Assembly (NCBI GenBank): GCA_918807975.1
Contig: OU964924.1
Location: forward strand, 20,257,695-20,321,694
Length of the DNA stretch: 64,000 nucleotides
Direction of reading: 5' to 3'
Origin: Aplidium turbinatum
Lineage: Eukaryota > Chordata > Ascidiacea > Aplousobranchia > Polyclinidae
This document shows, in pieces, positions 51,671-63,005 of this stretch (position 1 is the first letter of the stretch; every line of letters starts with the position of its first letter). The notes under the pieces are model-generated. The model had not been told where the DNA came from. It searched no databases and saw only the letters and a list, made by a program, of their open reading frames with translations. The position numbers and the translations under genes were made by a program.

Positions 51671-52480
51671 CTGAGCAGGTATATGATCAAAGCATTTTTC
51701 TGCAAACTGCGGCAATCGGACTTCTTTTAATCTCACCGATCTCTGTGACGTCACAACACGAACTTTGACGTTGACGTTTTTGATTCAAGCGTGTTTTAGC
51801 TCATACCAGCTGTGTAGTTTTGAGTATGGAATGTGGCCTACAAAAATAGTGGTATGGTAGAATAACACGGCTCACACACATTGTTTTGAAATCGCTAAGT
51901 TTTTTTTTTAAAGTCTTTTGCGCTGTCTGGTCAAATAATTAATTTGCAATGTTCTTCAACTGAACGAAACTGCACAAATGAAATTATGCACTGCATTTCA
52001 CAACAGTAGGCTGCTTTTTTTCAGCAATTAAAAAAAATTCTCCAAAGTTTTCTGATAAAAACTTTTGGACATGCTTTCCAACACTTCCCTCTTAAGCCGA
52101 AATAATTTGTCCATGTCCATTCCTTGGAAGGACAGTCGCTGACGGCTGACATCAAAAGCATTTAAACTTCTTTAGTGTGATTGTGTGCTCTTCTGTTTTA
52201 ATGAAGCCCAGCTGTGCGAAAGTTGGTTCTTTGTAGTGCGATGTCTAGCGCATAAGATTATGGCCTGGGATTACAGACACTTGTCTTTATTTTGATCGCA
52301 TGCGTCTGTCTCACCTTTGCTTCATTTCGCCTTTGAACATTGCGGACAATAATGCGTAGCAAAAAATAGACATTCTCTTTTCGCCAACGGGTATAATTAT
52401 ACGATTAAATGAATGAAGTATGCAAACTAGAAGCAAATCCTGATGCTTTTATCCGACTTATTCTTTTAAGCGGTATGTGC
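51671..52480. other. Unassigned stretch, probably mariner flank
   Basis: No exon was recognised. It lies between the foldback element and the mariner transposase end. ATACGATTGATACGTTTAA words near 52550 recall 48265-48290. Confidence 0.4.
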
Positions 52481-52629
52481 TTAACCGATGTTTTTACTTA
52501 ACATCAGATTGGATTTGGTTTGGGATTTCAGGTTTTGATTCAAATAAACGATTGATACGTTTAAGCAGTATACTATTAACCAATTTCGTCTGTACCACAA
52601 AAACTCTTTGTTTAACTGGCGCTCAAAAA

Positions 52630-53033
52630 ATGTTCTCTGCAAGCACATTTGGATCCGGCGGCAAAGTTCTCGATGACCCTCTCACATTCTTCCCTTGGGA
52701 TTGCTTTTATTGTTGCTGTAATTGCTGCCTTTAGATCAGGAATAGTCTGGGGGGTTGTTGCCATACACCCTATCCTTAAGGTAGCCCCACAGATAATGAT
52801 CTGGGGCGTTCAAGTCCGGTGAATACGGCGACCACTCCGGGTCACACCTGCGGCTGATCAGTCAGTCAGGAAAACGCTGCTGTAGCCATGCCAATGATTC
52901 GTTTGAGGTGTGGGGGGTGGCACCACCCTGCTGGAACCACTGGAGGTCCCTGACGACCCCTCTTCGTCGACCAAGTGCTGTCCAGAATTTGCCAAGCACC
53001 TGAACATATCGCTCGGTGTTGATTGTCACAGGC
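52630..53033 (-). pseudogene. Tc1/mariner (IS630-type) transposase, C-terminal part
   Basis: Minus strand: VTINTERYVQVL, then WFQQGGATPHTSNESLAWLQ (the usual second catalytic Asp of QQDGA is Gly here), LISRRCDPEWSPYSPDLNAPD (third acidic position), LWGYLKDRVYG, and in a shifted frame AITATIKAIPREECERVIEN. Two stops and one frameshift. The N-terminal HTH and first Asp are missing. Confidence 0.8.
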
Positions 53034-53866
53034 TTACTTTACGAACAAGTCTTTTGAATGTACCTCCAATGCCATCGCAGTTCGCAGGCACTCTTGCCAT
53101 GTGAGATGGCAAAAAAGTTCCATTCACACTCTAGGTCAAAGTTTGCTTGGTGCTAACACAAATTGATAATACTGTATTTATTCTGTATTGACCACCGCAC
53201 CCGCTTGTAAATTAGTGAATTTTTTGAACTTGTGGAATTTTGAGATAGAGGATTACATGCTTTAGAAAGGTGTGGACTACCACAGTGTTGTGTTTGTTGC
53301 AGTTACTCATGAGTCATAACACACATGTTAAGGTGTTCAAGGCTTTCATTGTCTGAGCGGTAGTATTCAACAAAGTGGTGGAGGGTAGCTTGTGAGTTTT
53401 CCCAATGGTAACTTTAAAACTCGTCTTGGATAAGAAAGGAATAGTTTTCTGCAAAATAACCTTGTACAACAACTTCTTTCATGGGCGTCATTGTAGATTT
53501 GAGATTGTTTATGTAACCTTTTTGACATTTAGCAATACAGCTGTGACGTGTAAGTTTTGAAATCTGATTACTCAATGTATCTACAAATTCTTCTTTTGGT
53601 TCTACAATGCTGATCAATTGATTATGATCAACACTCACCCATTGCTTATATAACCTATTTCATCCAGATCTGCTAATTCACCACAATTTTGCAAAAAATC
53701 GATAGTTCCCTGTTTGCTAGGGCAACTCCTACAATAGCCCATCATCCACGCTTAACTTTCAGGGGAACAGACACAACTTGCCATTAATTGATTTGTTGTG
53801 AAACTAAATGATTCCACCGTGAGTGTTGGATTTTGATGTATCCTACACACGCACACAGAGTGTGTC
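53034..53866 (-). pseudogene. Q2 gene, central/C-terminal piece
   Basis: Blocks on the minus strand: GTHSVCVCRIHQNPTLTVE, CRSCPSKQGTIDF, TRHSCIAKCQKGYI, GYFAENYSFLIQDEF, a stretch before CGGQYR, NGTFLPSHMA and CDGIGGTFKRLVRK. They are in the order of full-length Q-family proteins but spread over several frames. The HSVCVC, SHMA and CDGIGGT blocks are constant in relatives and may be the active core; the function is unknown. Confidence 0.65.
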
Positions 53867-53873
53867 CCTGAAG

Positions 53874-54354
53874 CAGTGACACAGCCAAAAGGGGGTTTTG
53901 GGGGTTTCAACCCCCCCCTTTGGCAAAAGTGTGATGTCACGATATTGAGAATGATGCTTTCAGTCTCTTTATACCTCCAAAACAAAGTTTGCCTAATTTT
54001 AAACGAAACTGCATTAAAAGAGAGTTTTGCCAATACAAAACATTCACATATCTCGGCAAGGAATTAGCAACAAGAAAACACATGTAGAGACTTAGCTTTA
54101 TTTTCGAAAAATGCGAACATGATCTTATTCTTTTGCTGTGCCACCGGACAGCACCATTTCACAGGAATATTCATACCCACATTTTTGTTAAAAATGCTCT
54201 CAGAATGCACCAAATTAAAAAAAAAATTTAAAATTTTTTGGTGGAGGTCCCCCCAGATCCCCCGCCGCTGGGTGTCGTCTTAGGCAAACATGCCATCGGT
54301 TTTGCCTGTCAGTTATCAAAAAAAAAACTATCAAAATTCCTGGTTACACCACTG
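53874..54354. mobile_element. hAT-type MITE inside Q2
   Basis: CAGTGACACAGCC at 53874 and, inverted, CAGTGGTGTAACC at 54354; flanks CCCTGAAG (53866-53873) and CCCTCAAG (54355-54362), one mismatch. It has poly-C/G subterminal parts. When it is left out, Q2 reads KWCILIGTSGTHSVCVC. Confidence 0.85.
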
Positions 54355-54362
54355 CCCTCAAG

Positions 54363-54796
54363 TTCCAATTAATATGCACCACTTTGGCCGAAAAGCCGCA
54401 AATGTAGAAAACCCTACTTTGCTCAAACCATACTGCATTTGAGTCTCATTGAAAGCTGCATGTACCTCCTTCAGATTGCATAGAACCAAACGTTTCTGGT
54501 GTTCTTATTTTTTCCCATTTTTGTTACAAACACTTACTTTGTCCTTCACTCCTGGACACATACGACTGTTGTCATCATTTTTTTTTAAATGTATTATTTT
54601 ATCCCGGAGTGTCAAATCCATAGCTTCTCCCTTCTTTTTGTCACATTGGCCTAATATTATTTTTTCATTTTGACAGTCCTGCTCTTTTTAACCATGTAGT
54701 TTGTTGCTTCAAATAGTTGCATAGTGCGCTCAATGGTTAACAGAGAGAGAGTTTGTATTTGAACACGTTCAGCATAGGAATTTCTTTGTTTGGATC
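54363..54796 (-). pseudogene. Q2 gene, middle piece
   Basis: Minus strand from the Tigger edge: RNSYAERVQIQTLSLLTIER, TNYMVKKSR, LRDKIIHLKKNDDNSRMCPG, VKDKVSVCNKNG, HQKRLVLCNLKEVHAAF and GLSKVGFSTFAAFRPKWCIL. Two frame breaks (near 54670 and 54520). It corresponds to the HTH-like and linker part of the Q family. Confidence 0.65.
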
Positions 54797-55319
54797 TACA
54801 GTAGAACTCGGTTATTTCGGATTCGGTTAATCCGGATCTTCGCCTAATCCGGATAAAACTGGAAGTACAAATGATTTGTAATCTTTTTCTTGAGAAACAG
54901 CTTTGGATTATCTGGATTATTTAATCTGGATCTTCGCCTATTCCGGACAAAATTCGCTCTTTCTCTATCGCTTTATCCGGATTTGCTTTGTTTGACCGTG
55001 GTTTTTTGTAAGTTTTCCACAGAAATTCGTCTTTGGTAAGTGTTTTCAAAAGTTTTGAGTGACTACAGATTATTCCGACACGCATGTCTGAAGATGTAAC
55101 TTTTGCCAGTGTGTTCTTGCGTTAGACGCAGAGTCTACAAATACATTCATTTTACATACATACTGCATTTCAAAAGAACTCTATCACTGGGTGGCTTATG
55201 TGGTGATCGCGCATCTCGGAATTGGCAGATGACCACACTAATGCGTTCAATTTCGGTGATTTTTACTGATACCCTTCTATCTAGGTAACGTCAGGCTTGA
55301 TAGAACCGTCATCGGTTAA

Positions 55320-56036
55320 CCCTTTGTTTACCACGGCGAGTTTTTTATGAAAAAAAATTGTGATTTTTCGTATACCGTCTAGTTATGATCCCAAATGCCT
55401 AACTGCAAAATGATTTTGCTGTACGTCCACCGTAACCATGGAAACTGTGCAATGGGACTCACAAGTCCCGACAGGTATTATGCGCCTAAAGTGCATAATT
55501 ACTACTGCTGCCAAGGGTGCTTTACCCCGATTGAGTTTTGGGCTTTGTAGACGGAAAAATGACAACAGCAAGCGGCGCTGGTCGACTCTCAGGGTGTGCA
55601 CTAGAGCAACGCACTTCAAGGAGAGCTCACCATTCAGCAGCCACCTAGTGGATGGAATAATTTATACAATTCTTCGACAATCAGCAAAAATTTTACTCGG
55701 CCAGTCTCGTTGATCAGACATGTGTCAGTGGTTCAAAGTTTCTCCAAGTATGTAAAACTTGTCAGGATTTAGTTTGCAGGAGGTTTTATCAATCCGATGA
55801 TAATATTTTCACAACAGAAGTGAAGAGGATAGCCAAAATCAATGCAATACCTGAAGTCAAATAGCATACCACATGCATGGAGTATATTGACAAATAGTAC
55901 ATGACATCGAGAGGACAAGAACACACAATACACATTGAGAATATTGTAAATAAGGAAAGCACACGGAAATAGACAAACATATCACTGCTGAAATGCTGAT
56001 GGTCCAAATAATGCAGAGACTAAAAAACAAACAGCA
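55320..56036. other. piggyBac 3' subterminal region
   Basis: Non-coding part of the element between the transposase C-terminus and the left terminal repeat; no separate gene is recognised. Confidence 0.5.
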
Positions 56037-58022
56037 ATGGCACACTTTATCAGACTTCATGAAATACCACAAAGCAGTTCTTTTGCTGATTGCAGCACAA
56101 AAATACATCACAATGAGAACATTTTGAATGTAGGTGAGACTCACAACCATTGGCAGAACAAACTTCACAACGTCTCCTTTCTTTTACAAACACAGGCTAA
56201 TAGCACCCGCGATTTTCCAAATGCATAGATTTGGACACTGAGAAGTTGGACTTGCGTCTTTTGTTGCTTTTGACATTTGGTGAGAGAGTCTACAATGGCC
56301 TACCAACCTTGCTGCTTCTCCCAAGGGTTAGCAAAGTTTGTGCCACTTGCCTGCGGAAGTCCAACAAAGAGCAGTTTTGTTCCTCAAGCTTTTTATACAC
56401 AACATAGGCATTGGCGACTGTCCGATCAATCACACCAAAGAAAATCCTGTGCCACCATTTTTTAGACTTGCGGTTGGTGCCATAGAGAGCACAAAGCATA
56501 TCAGCTTTGTCAACTCCACCCATAAATGCATTATAGTCTTTGATCGCCACAGGACACTCGAATTCTTTCCTTGAGCCGTGTTTTAGTTGCCTTAGCAGGG
56601 ATGTTGGTTCAATCCCATGCAAGTTGAACAACATGTGGACTGCTTTCCTGTCCATCAACTTGTAGTAAATCAAACCCTCTCCCACTCTGTGGTCAAACTG
56701 CCCATGGTCCAGTTGCTTATCGGAAGCAACAGTGTGAACTGGGAGCCCTTTTCTGTTGGGTCGAACTGTCCCGCATGCAAGGACTTGATTTCTCTTCAGG
56801 GTTTCTAACAACTTCACCGATGTGAAGTAATTGTCAATATATACTTTGTGGTATTTGTTTTTTATATCATCCGTCAACATTAGCACAACTTTTTCACCTA
56901 ATCCGAAATCTGAATAAAGCTCGTCATTTTTACAGTCCTTGCCTTGGTATACATCAAATTTGCTGATGTATCCATGCATATCAGCTCGCACCCAGAGTTT
57001 GTATCCCCTTTTGATTGGCTTCATGGGATTGTATTGCTTGATGAAATGCCTGCCCTTGAAGAGAATCATGCTTTCATCAATGCTTAGATTCTCTGTGCAA
57101 CAATACAAATCTTGAAATTTTTCATTTATCTTAGTTAGTAGAGGCCTAACTTTGTAAAGTTTATTCTGGTTTGAATCAGGAATGGAGGCATTGTCATTCA
57201 CATGTAAATTTGACAATATTTGGGCAAATCTATTGCGAGGCATTGTGGATGCAACCAGTGCAACATTTACATCTAAATCTGCCCTCCAATAAAGAGGCCA
57301 TGAAGGCAATCTATGATAGCCCATCAACATAATAATTGTTTCCCAAAAAGCCATAGAGTTCTCTTTCTGACATAACAGTTGCACACTTTTGCTTCTGTAC
57401 TCGGTATAGGTAACTACTTTGTTCCAGAAGCATTTGTCTGATGTCAGTATCAACAAACCCCAGAAAGTAGTCTCCAGGGGTATTTGCAGTGGGGGCATTC
57501 TTAGTGTACTGTACCAGGAAAATGACAAAAGTTAACCCAACCTCTCAGATTTTCCTGAAATTTGGTACAGTTGTAGAACTTTTTATGCTAATTCCAAAAA
57601 TGTAATTTTTTTGAAAATTGGTCTATGGAGTACTAAGTTACGGGTCGTTGAAATTTCCCACTTTTTGCAGGTAATTGGCAACAAAAAACACATAAAAATC
57701 ATTATGAATATAACTTTGAAAAATATATTACCATTATAGTAGTTATAGAAGCATTTTTCTTTCTAAAAGTGATTTAGTATAGTGTTGTGTCATAATATTA
57801 TCATACAAAACTGATCTTACTTTTTGCTTTTCACAATTTCAAAAGGGTTAGTTAAAACCAATTTTTGTAATCAGTCATGCGTAACGCAAAATTCAAACCC
57901 CTGTATATTCTGGTGCATAGCAGCTATCTTGTCACATGATACCTCATTTGATTCGCCTTGATGAGAAGAATACAATGTTAAAATATCTCCATGACTTATT
58001 TTTCCTTATTCAAAAAAATGGG

Positions 58023-58218
58023 TGAAATGTCGGAGCTGGTGTACAAGTCCCCCCCCCCCCTTGGCAACTCATGACAAAGACAGGACGCAACCAAACATAT
58101 AGGGTGAAACTACTTTACCTTTGCTTTACTGTTCACACACTTCAACCCACATGTTTTGGTCAATTCCTCTTTGTCATGAGTTGCCAATGACTTGTATACC
58201 AGCTCCGAAATGTCCATT
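58023..58218. repeat. Foldback MITE in R
   Basis: GTCGGAGCTGGTGTACAAGT ... GGCAACTCATGACAAAG (58028-58081) is inverted at 58162-58215 (CTTTGTCATGAGTTGCC ... ACTTGTATACCAGCTCCGA). A C homopolymer interrupts the left arm (58050-58061). Confidence 0.7.
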
Positions 58219-58551
58219 ACATAACAAAAGTGTTTTACAGACTCAATATCTCACTCCTTTTATCAACCGTGCAAAAAATTCATATTTCTGTACATTTGAT
58301 GTGATAGCATAATCCCCTAAGATCTCTACAAAGGAAGAATGTTATCTAATAATTCAACATGCATCCGTATATCCTACCCAGCACTAAACGGTCAGCGTAA
58401 ATACAGCAAGCACACAAAATTGTACACTTTCATCAAAGGAAAAAGAGTTTCTGCTCACACTCAGCACTGTTTCAAATTGTGCTTTATATAAACTACACAG
58501 CTACATTGTCATTTGTACTTACAGAAAAGTAATGTTAATTAAGCCTTGACA

Positions 58552-60019
58552 TCATGATTTATTTTGGAAAGACAACCATTTTGTGTGTAATTTTTCTTTG
58601 CATCCAGCTGAAAGGTGATATTGCCCTCGAGTGGTAGCAAGCGTGGGAACATCAATCATGCACAGAACATGCTGGAAGGGAACCCAGCAAACATCTTCAT
58701 GTTGTGGCCAATGAAATGATCGAGAAGGACCATTTGGGTGCATGCACTCAACTAAGGCGTCATCGTTTATTCCATCAACTTTTTTCACAACACCAATGTA
58801 CCATTTTTAGTCATACACAATGCAAACAAATTGACCTTCCGCTATTTGCAGTGGTGAAGATATAGTTGAATCTGATTGTGATGTTGTCACCAAAGCATCA
58901 CTGCTTACTCTTTTCATCCCTAATCTCCCAGAGTTGAGTGGCTTGAAGTAGTGGAATCCACGAGTTCCTTTGATGGTCGTAGCGTTTGGTAGCGTATTGG
59001 TTCTTTCTTATGCTAATGCAATCCTTCATCCCAGGCATCACTTTGGTATTTTCATTATTCTGATAAAAATGCTTTACTTTTTCAACAACATCTTCTGAAA
59101 GAGATTTTCCTTTGCGAGGCAATGGCAATGAACAAATACCGCTGGATTTTTCAAGTGAACAAGCTATCCTAACCATTCGTTCGCTAACAGAAAACTCTTC
59201 TGCAATCTTCTTTCTAGACCAGTTACTAGGTGCCATTGTTAGAACTTGAATTTTTTGAGCTCTAGTGCAATCACTGTTAATTTTTTGTTTCATTTTAAAA
59301 ATCATATCTTCAAATGATTTATTTTTGTTTTCATTATCGTTGTTCTTGGTGCTGTCACATTCCTCCTGCAGTTTTGCATCATCAAAATTTAGCGCATTAG
59401 ATATTTTTGCACGAAATGCATGATTAATTAGGTCTAGTTTTCTCTTGCCATATTTTACTTTACTAGCTGAAGGAATACTGTGTAATTTGGTTGGTGACTC
59501 TCCAATTTGTTGCAAAGTTTCATTGATATTGTTAAATGATTCATTAGAATTTACGCTGCATTTGATTTCATCGATTTCGCTATCAGTGGAACTGGAAACT
59601 TCATTGAATGTGTTCTCGGCAGTTTGCTCTATGGCTTCTAGAATCTTTGCTTTGCAATTGATGCATATTTTATTTCCTGGAGCAACATTCAAATGACTGA
59701 GTCGAGATTTGATGGCATAATAAAATTCCAAGGATATAGGACGCAAACTTTTATTCTTGATAGGTTTTCTGTGAATGTGAAATGGATCACAACATTTTGT
59801 TTTTAGAGCTGAATAACGGTCAAGATAGCTGTACTTGTGGAAAATACAAATACAACGCAGAAAACATTCCGATCCTGTTTTTGCCGCAACACGAATATTC
59901 AGTAGCTCTCTCTCATTGATAGGCAAATCGTCTATAGCTAATACACCCTGCTTTTGTGTAGCATATGACTTCTTGTGACATTCTGCGTTTAGTAGGGCAC
60001 CAACACTACAAGTCTCCAT
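58552..60019 (-). pseudogene. Q1: Q-family protein with deleted middle
   Basis: Function unknown. From ATG 60019: a Cys/His-rich N-terminus (LRCICIFHKYSYLDRYSA, KCCDPFHIHRKP, KICINCKAKI), possibly zinc-binding; an acidic Ser/Asn linker; VKYGKRKLDLINHAFRAKI; and a helix-turn-helix-like block (IQVLTMAPSNWSRKKIAEEF, SVSERMVRIACSL). Then GKSLSEDVVEKVKHFYQNN and MPGMKDCIS, with a stop at 58898-58900. The frame shifts directly into the C-terminal domain (58900-58552) with EGQFVCIVYD, a stop, KWYIGVVKKVDG, CMHPNGPSRSFHWP and DVCWVPFQHVLC. The central CDGIGGT-containing core seen in Q2 is absent, so R is non-autonomous. Confidence 0.7.
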
Positions 60020-61165
60020 CTTCAGTGTGTAGTTTAAGTTATTTTACAGCTAGAGTACTCTTACAATCAATAGGTTACATACACTTTTTAAGAAAAATCT
60101 GCAAAAATATTTTTTTATTTCAATTCATCATAGCTTGAAAACAAAGAAATAAGTCATGGCAACATTTAAAACAAAGCAACTCCTCAACAAGACCTTTCAT
60201 TTTAGCCATTACTCAACTTTCTAGCTGCTATGCACTGGATGCTATATGCTTTCGAAGTTAGTGTTACGCATGAATGCACACACCTTCACCCCTGGACTGA
60301 GACCCCCGTAATTTACCTATTCGAAGATTAAAAGTGTCAAAACGGCTGAAAAGCTCTTAAACATAACTTGGAGCATTATTATGCCAAGTTTCATGACAAC
60401 ACCACTTAATACAAGAAAGATATTCCATATTTTGCATTCATGTTCATAAAAAATAATGTACGTTCCGCTTCAGTAGTTACAAAACCACTAAATTTTGAAA
60501 GTCCGTAACTTCGTCATTTATTGACTAATTTTAAAAAAAAAATTGTGTTGGAATCAGCGTTGTTTACTCTACAAGCACACAAAATTTCAGGAACATCTGA
60601 GAGATTGGGTTAAATGGCCTGGATCACTTGACAGAGAATGGCCCAGTGGCAAACATAGCTTCTTGAGGTCCTGCAAAGAAAAATCAAATCATTATAGCTT
60701 ATTTACAATGCACATAAATTCATAATATTCATGAACTTTATTACATGCAAGATCAAAAATATACAAAATGCTAAATTTAGAAGTAATTCAAACAAGTACT
60801 TGCAAGTACTAATTACTAATTTGGTTTTTGATTTGCATTTGGCCTATTGTATAGCATACCTTGGGGTGAATCAAATTTGCTTGCTTTCATATTCACATTT
60901 GCTTTCTTCCATACTTTCTTGCGAACACTGTGAGATGTACTGGTAACTTCATCAGTGCAAGTAGATGTACTAGTATCACCAACTTCTGCAGTATCACTTT
61001 CATTAGAAGTATTGTTCATGACAGTAACATCCGAACACAGATAATCTGTATCACTTAGATCCATTTCATTTCCAACTTCAGTATCGCTGTCAAAATCTGA
61101 TTCTTCATCTGTAGATAAGGAATCATCTGGAAAGTTTTCCAATATAATCATTGCATCATTTAGTC

Positions 61166-62263
61166 CAGGGGTGTGCAACGTGCGGCCCGCGGGCCAAATG
61201 CGGCCCGCAAAGAACAATTATGTGACCCGCAAAGATGTGCCAATTTTGAATTGTGTGCGGCCCGCGAAACGTGTTTATAATTTACTTTAATCTGGTACGT
61301 GTGAACAATTCATTGTGGAGTGGATTATTGCAGATTTTGCACCTTCTGTTAACCATTTTAGAAGTCTCCCACCGGCCACCGCTAATCAATTGTATTTAAT
61401 TATTTGGAACATAAAAATGTATGGTCACATAAAAGGCATTATGAACAAAGTACGACTTTAGAAAGCTCACGTACAGACAGGAAATCTTTTCCACTTTCCA
61501 ACTTTAAGAGACTATGGAATGCATCCTGAGAAGAAAATTGAATTTGCTGACCAACTTGAAAAATTGTTGTATGAATTTTTGGCTTGTTTCAAGGACTTCA
61601 AATCTTATGAACATTTGTTTGGTACATTCGCTTCGCCATTCAACACAGACATTAACAAAGCACCAGAAGATATAACTTGACCTGATTGATCTTCAAGAGA
61701 AAACGGATTTGAAAGCAAAGTATTTAGAAATGAATCTTGGCGATTTTTACCGAAAGCATTTCAACTAAGATGACTTTCCACATTTGAAAAATCCATGGCT
61801 TCAAAAATGGCACTTTTTGGCTCAACGTATTTGTGCGAACATTTTTTTCTAAAACGGACGTCATGAAATCTCCCTATTGATCGGTTCTGACAGACAAACA
61901 CTTGGAAAATGGACTTCGAATTGCGATCATTAAAGTAAAGTATTAAACTAAAGTATAGTATCCATTAAAGTAAATTTGGAAAAAGCCGTCGGAAAAAGAA
62001 GCCAGCTGCAAACTTCTCACTGAGCTCGTTTAAAGACGGTGTGACAATAAATTTGAATAGCAGTTTTCTTCAGAAATGTATGCGTCCTAACTTATTATTT
62101 CTGGAAGGAGATAACCCCTAATATAAGAATAATATGAATAACAAAAAAAATACTCTTTTGTGCCTGCAACTACTAAAAATCAGATGTTAAATAAATGTGC
62201 GGCCCGCGGTTTCACCCAGTTATTCATATCTGGCCCTCCTGTAATAAAGGTTGCACACCCCCG
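61166..62263 (+). mobile_element. hAT element (GTF2IRD2/ZBED-like) inside piggyBac
   Basis: CAGGGGTGTGCAACGTGCGG at 61166 and, inverted, CGGGGGTGTGCAACC at 62263; flanks ATTTAGTC (61158-61165, 62264-62271). GGCCCGC words are subterminal on both sides. On the plus strand a decayed C-terminal transposase reads RDYGMHPEKKIEFADQLEKL, FGTFASPFNTDI, DFYRK and FGSTYLCEHFF. It sits in codon 8 of the piggyBac gene. Confidence 0.93.
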
Positions 62264-63005
62264 ATTTAGTCGATATTTTTTACTCATTTTGAAGCAGTAA
62301 TTTTACAAGCTTTTCTGAAAATAATACACCATTGTTCAGCTTCTGTACGACACCATAAACACACAAACATACATCAACTTCACAGTGATACACTAGCACT
62401 GTGTGAGCTACAACAATTTAGAAGTACCTGACTAGCATGCTCGATATAAAACTTTGCTGCCAAACAATTTACCATACATCACTAGTATACCGAAGGTTTA
62501 GATAATTGACCTAAAAATGTCAGCAAAACACTGACGAGACTTCTGAGTCCCACTGTAGTTTTTCACCTGTAAAGGACGAGCTAAACAAGCTTTACCTATT
62601 TTCTTTAGTCATTTGTTAACAGTAACTATATCATTAGGTGTAAAAAAACTCAACAAAGTCCAACACTGTCATTTTTGTACCAAAAAACATGATTGAATAT
62701 TTCGACTAGCTGGTCAAACTGCAACTTGAAACATTTCTCAAAACTGATACTTTGAAGTACATTGCGACCCAGCCAAGCGTGAATTCTCTTTGTTTGAAAA
62801 CATCTAGAGTTAGTACCGTACTCACATCGTTTGGTGTACTAAACAGAATAAAATGTTTCTCAAATCTTTCGGAGTTGAAGGGAAGCATTTTTGCCCAGCG
62901 GGACTTCAAAGTCCCGACGGTAAACACAGGGTTAATCCGGATCTTCGCCTAATCCCGATGGAATCGTCGGTCAAATCGAATCCGGATTAACCGAGTTCTA
63001 CTGTA

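Larger units (their letters stand above)
48088..53033 (-). mobile_element. Tc1/mariner-group element, interrupted
   Basis: The left end CAGGGTGACACAAAAAAACG follows TA (48086-48087). The transposase remnant lies at 52630-53033. The 48452-51563 foldback element is inserted in it. The right terminal repeat is missing, because the transposase joins Q2 coding directly near 53033. Boundaries on the right are therefore approximate. Confidence 0.6.
57507..60644 (-). mobile_element. Element R carrying a Q-family gene
   Basis: AGTG flanks both sides (57503-57506, 60645-60648). Leaving R out restores the piggyBac reading EAMFATKNAPTANTPGDYFL. The inner inverted repeats are clear: CCAGG ... TTAACCCAACCTCTCAGA on the left and CCAGGCCATTTAACCCAATC, CTCTCAGA on the right (inverse), followed by CCTGAAATTT. 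The right terminus reads, inverted, GGGCCATTCTCTGTCAAG, similar to the GGGTCATTCCATGTCAA end of Y; the left lacks about 15 terminal bases. It encodes Q1 (58552-60019) and contains a 195-bp foldback MITE. Confidence 0.8.
56037..62287 (-). pseudogene. piggyBac transposase gene, interrupted
   Basis: Cut-and-paste transposase for TTAA sites. Start ATG 62287 (MSKKYRL, then the hAT), acidic N-terminus 61165-60860 (FPDDSLSTDEESDFDSD) with donor GTATGC. Acceptor TTTGCAG, next exon from 60670 (GPQEAMFAT), which continues beyond R at 57502 as KNAPTANTPGDYFLGFVDTD. Catalytic Asp motifs LSIDESM, VYIDNYFTS and GGVDKAD are all present in 57340-56400. The C-terminal cysteine-rich domain (RRCEVCSANG, SKCSHCDVFLCC) lies at 56037-56200. 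Breaks: a frameshift near 57355 and two in-frame TAG codons (56290-56292 and about 56202). Full length would be about 600 residues, the family norm. Confidence 0.88.
55316..62935 (-). mobile_element. piggyBac element with nested insertions
   Basis: TTAA target sites at 55316-55319 and 62932-62935. The terminal inverted repeats are CCCTTTGTTTACCACGGCGA and, inverted, CCCTGTGTTTACCGTCGGGA. It carries a piggyBac transposase gene on the minus strand, interrupted by a hAT (61166-62263) and element R (57507-60644). Net length is about 3.4 kb. It lies in a TTAA of the Tigger element. Confidence 0.92.
54799..63003. mobile_element. Tigger-type element containing a piggyBac
   Basis: The ends CAGTAGAACTCGGTTA (54799) and TAACCGAGTTCTACTG (to 63003) have TA at both flanks (54797-54798, 63004-63005). 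Its own sequence is only about 590 bp; the rest is the piggyBac at 55316-62935. When the whole element is left out, Q2 reads FGELINRSKQRNSYAERVQ across the TA, which confirms the insertion site. Confidence 0.9.

Noticed and set aside
52480-52734. Plus-strand open frame ending in an FYCCCNCCL-like Cys run
   Set aside because: It is antisense to the mariner transposase, whose motifs are unambiguous on the minus strand.
55383-55713. Overlapping open frames on both strands in the piggyBac subterminal region
   Set aside because: No family similarity, and the position inside the element's non-coding end explains them as chance.
57532-60613. TTAA at both ends of the inner repeats of R, suggesting a Kolobok/piggyBac-like TTAA target
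   Set aside because: The piggyBac host frame is restored only if the borders are placed farther out (57507-60644) with AGTG as the duplication. TTAA is part of the TTAACCC repeat itself.
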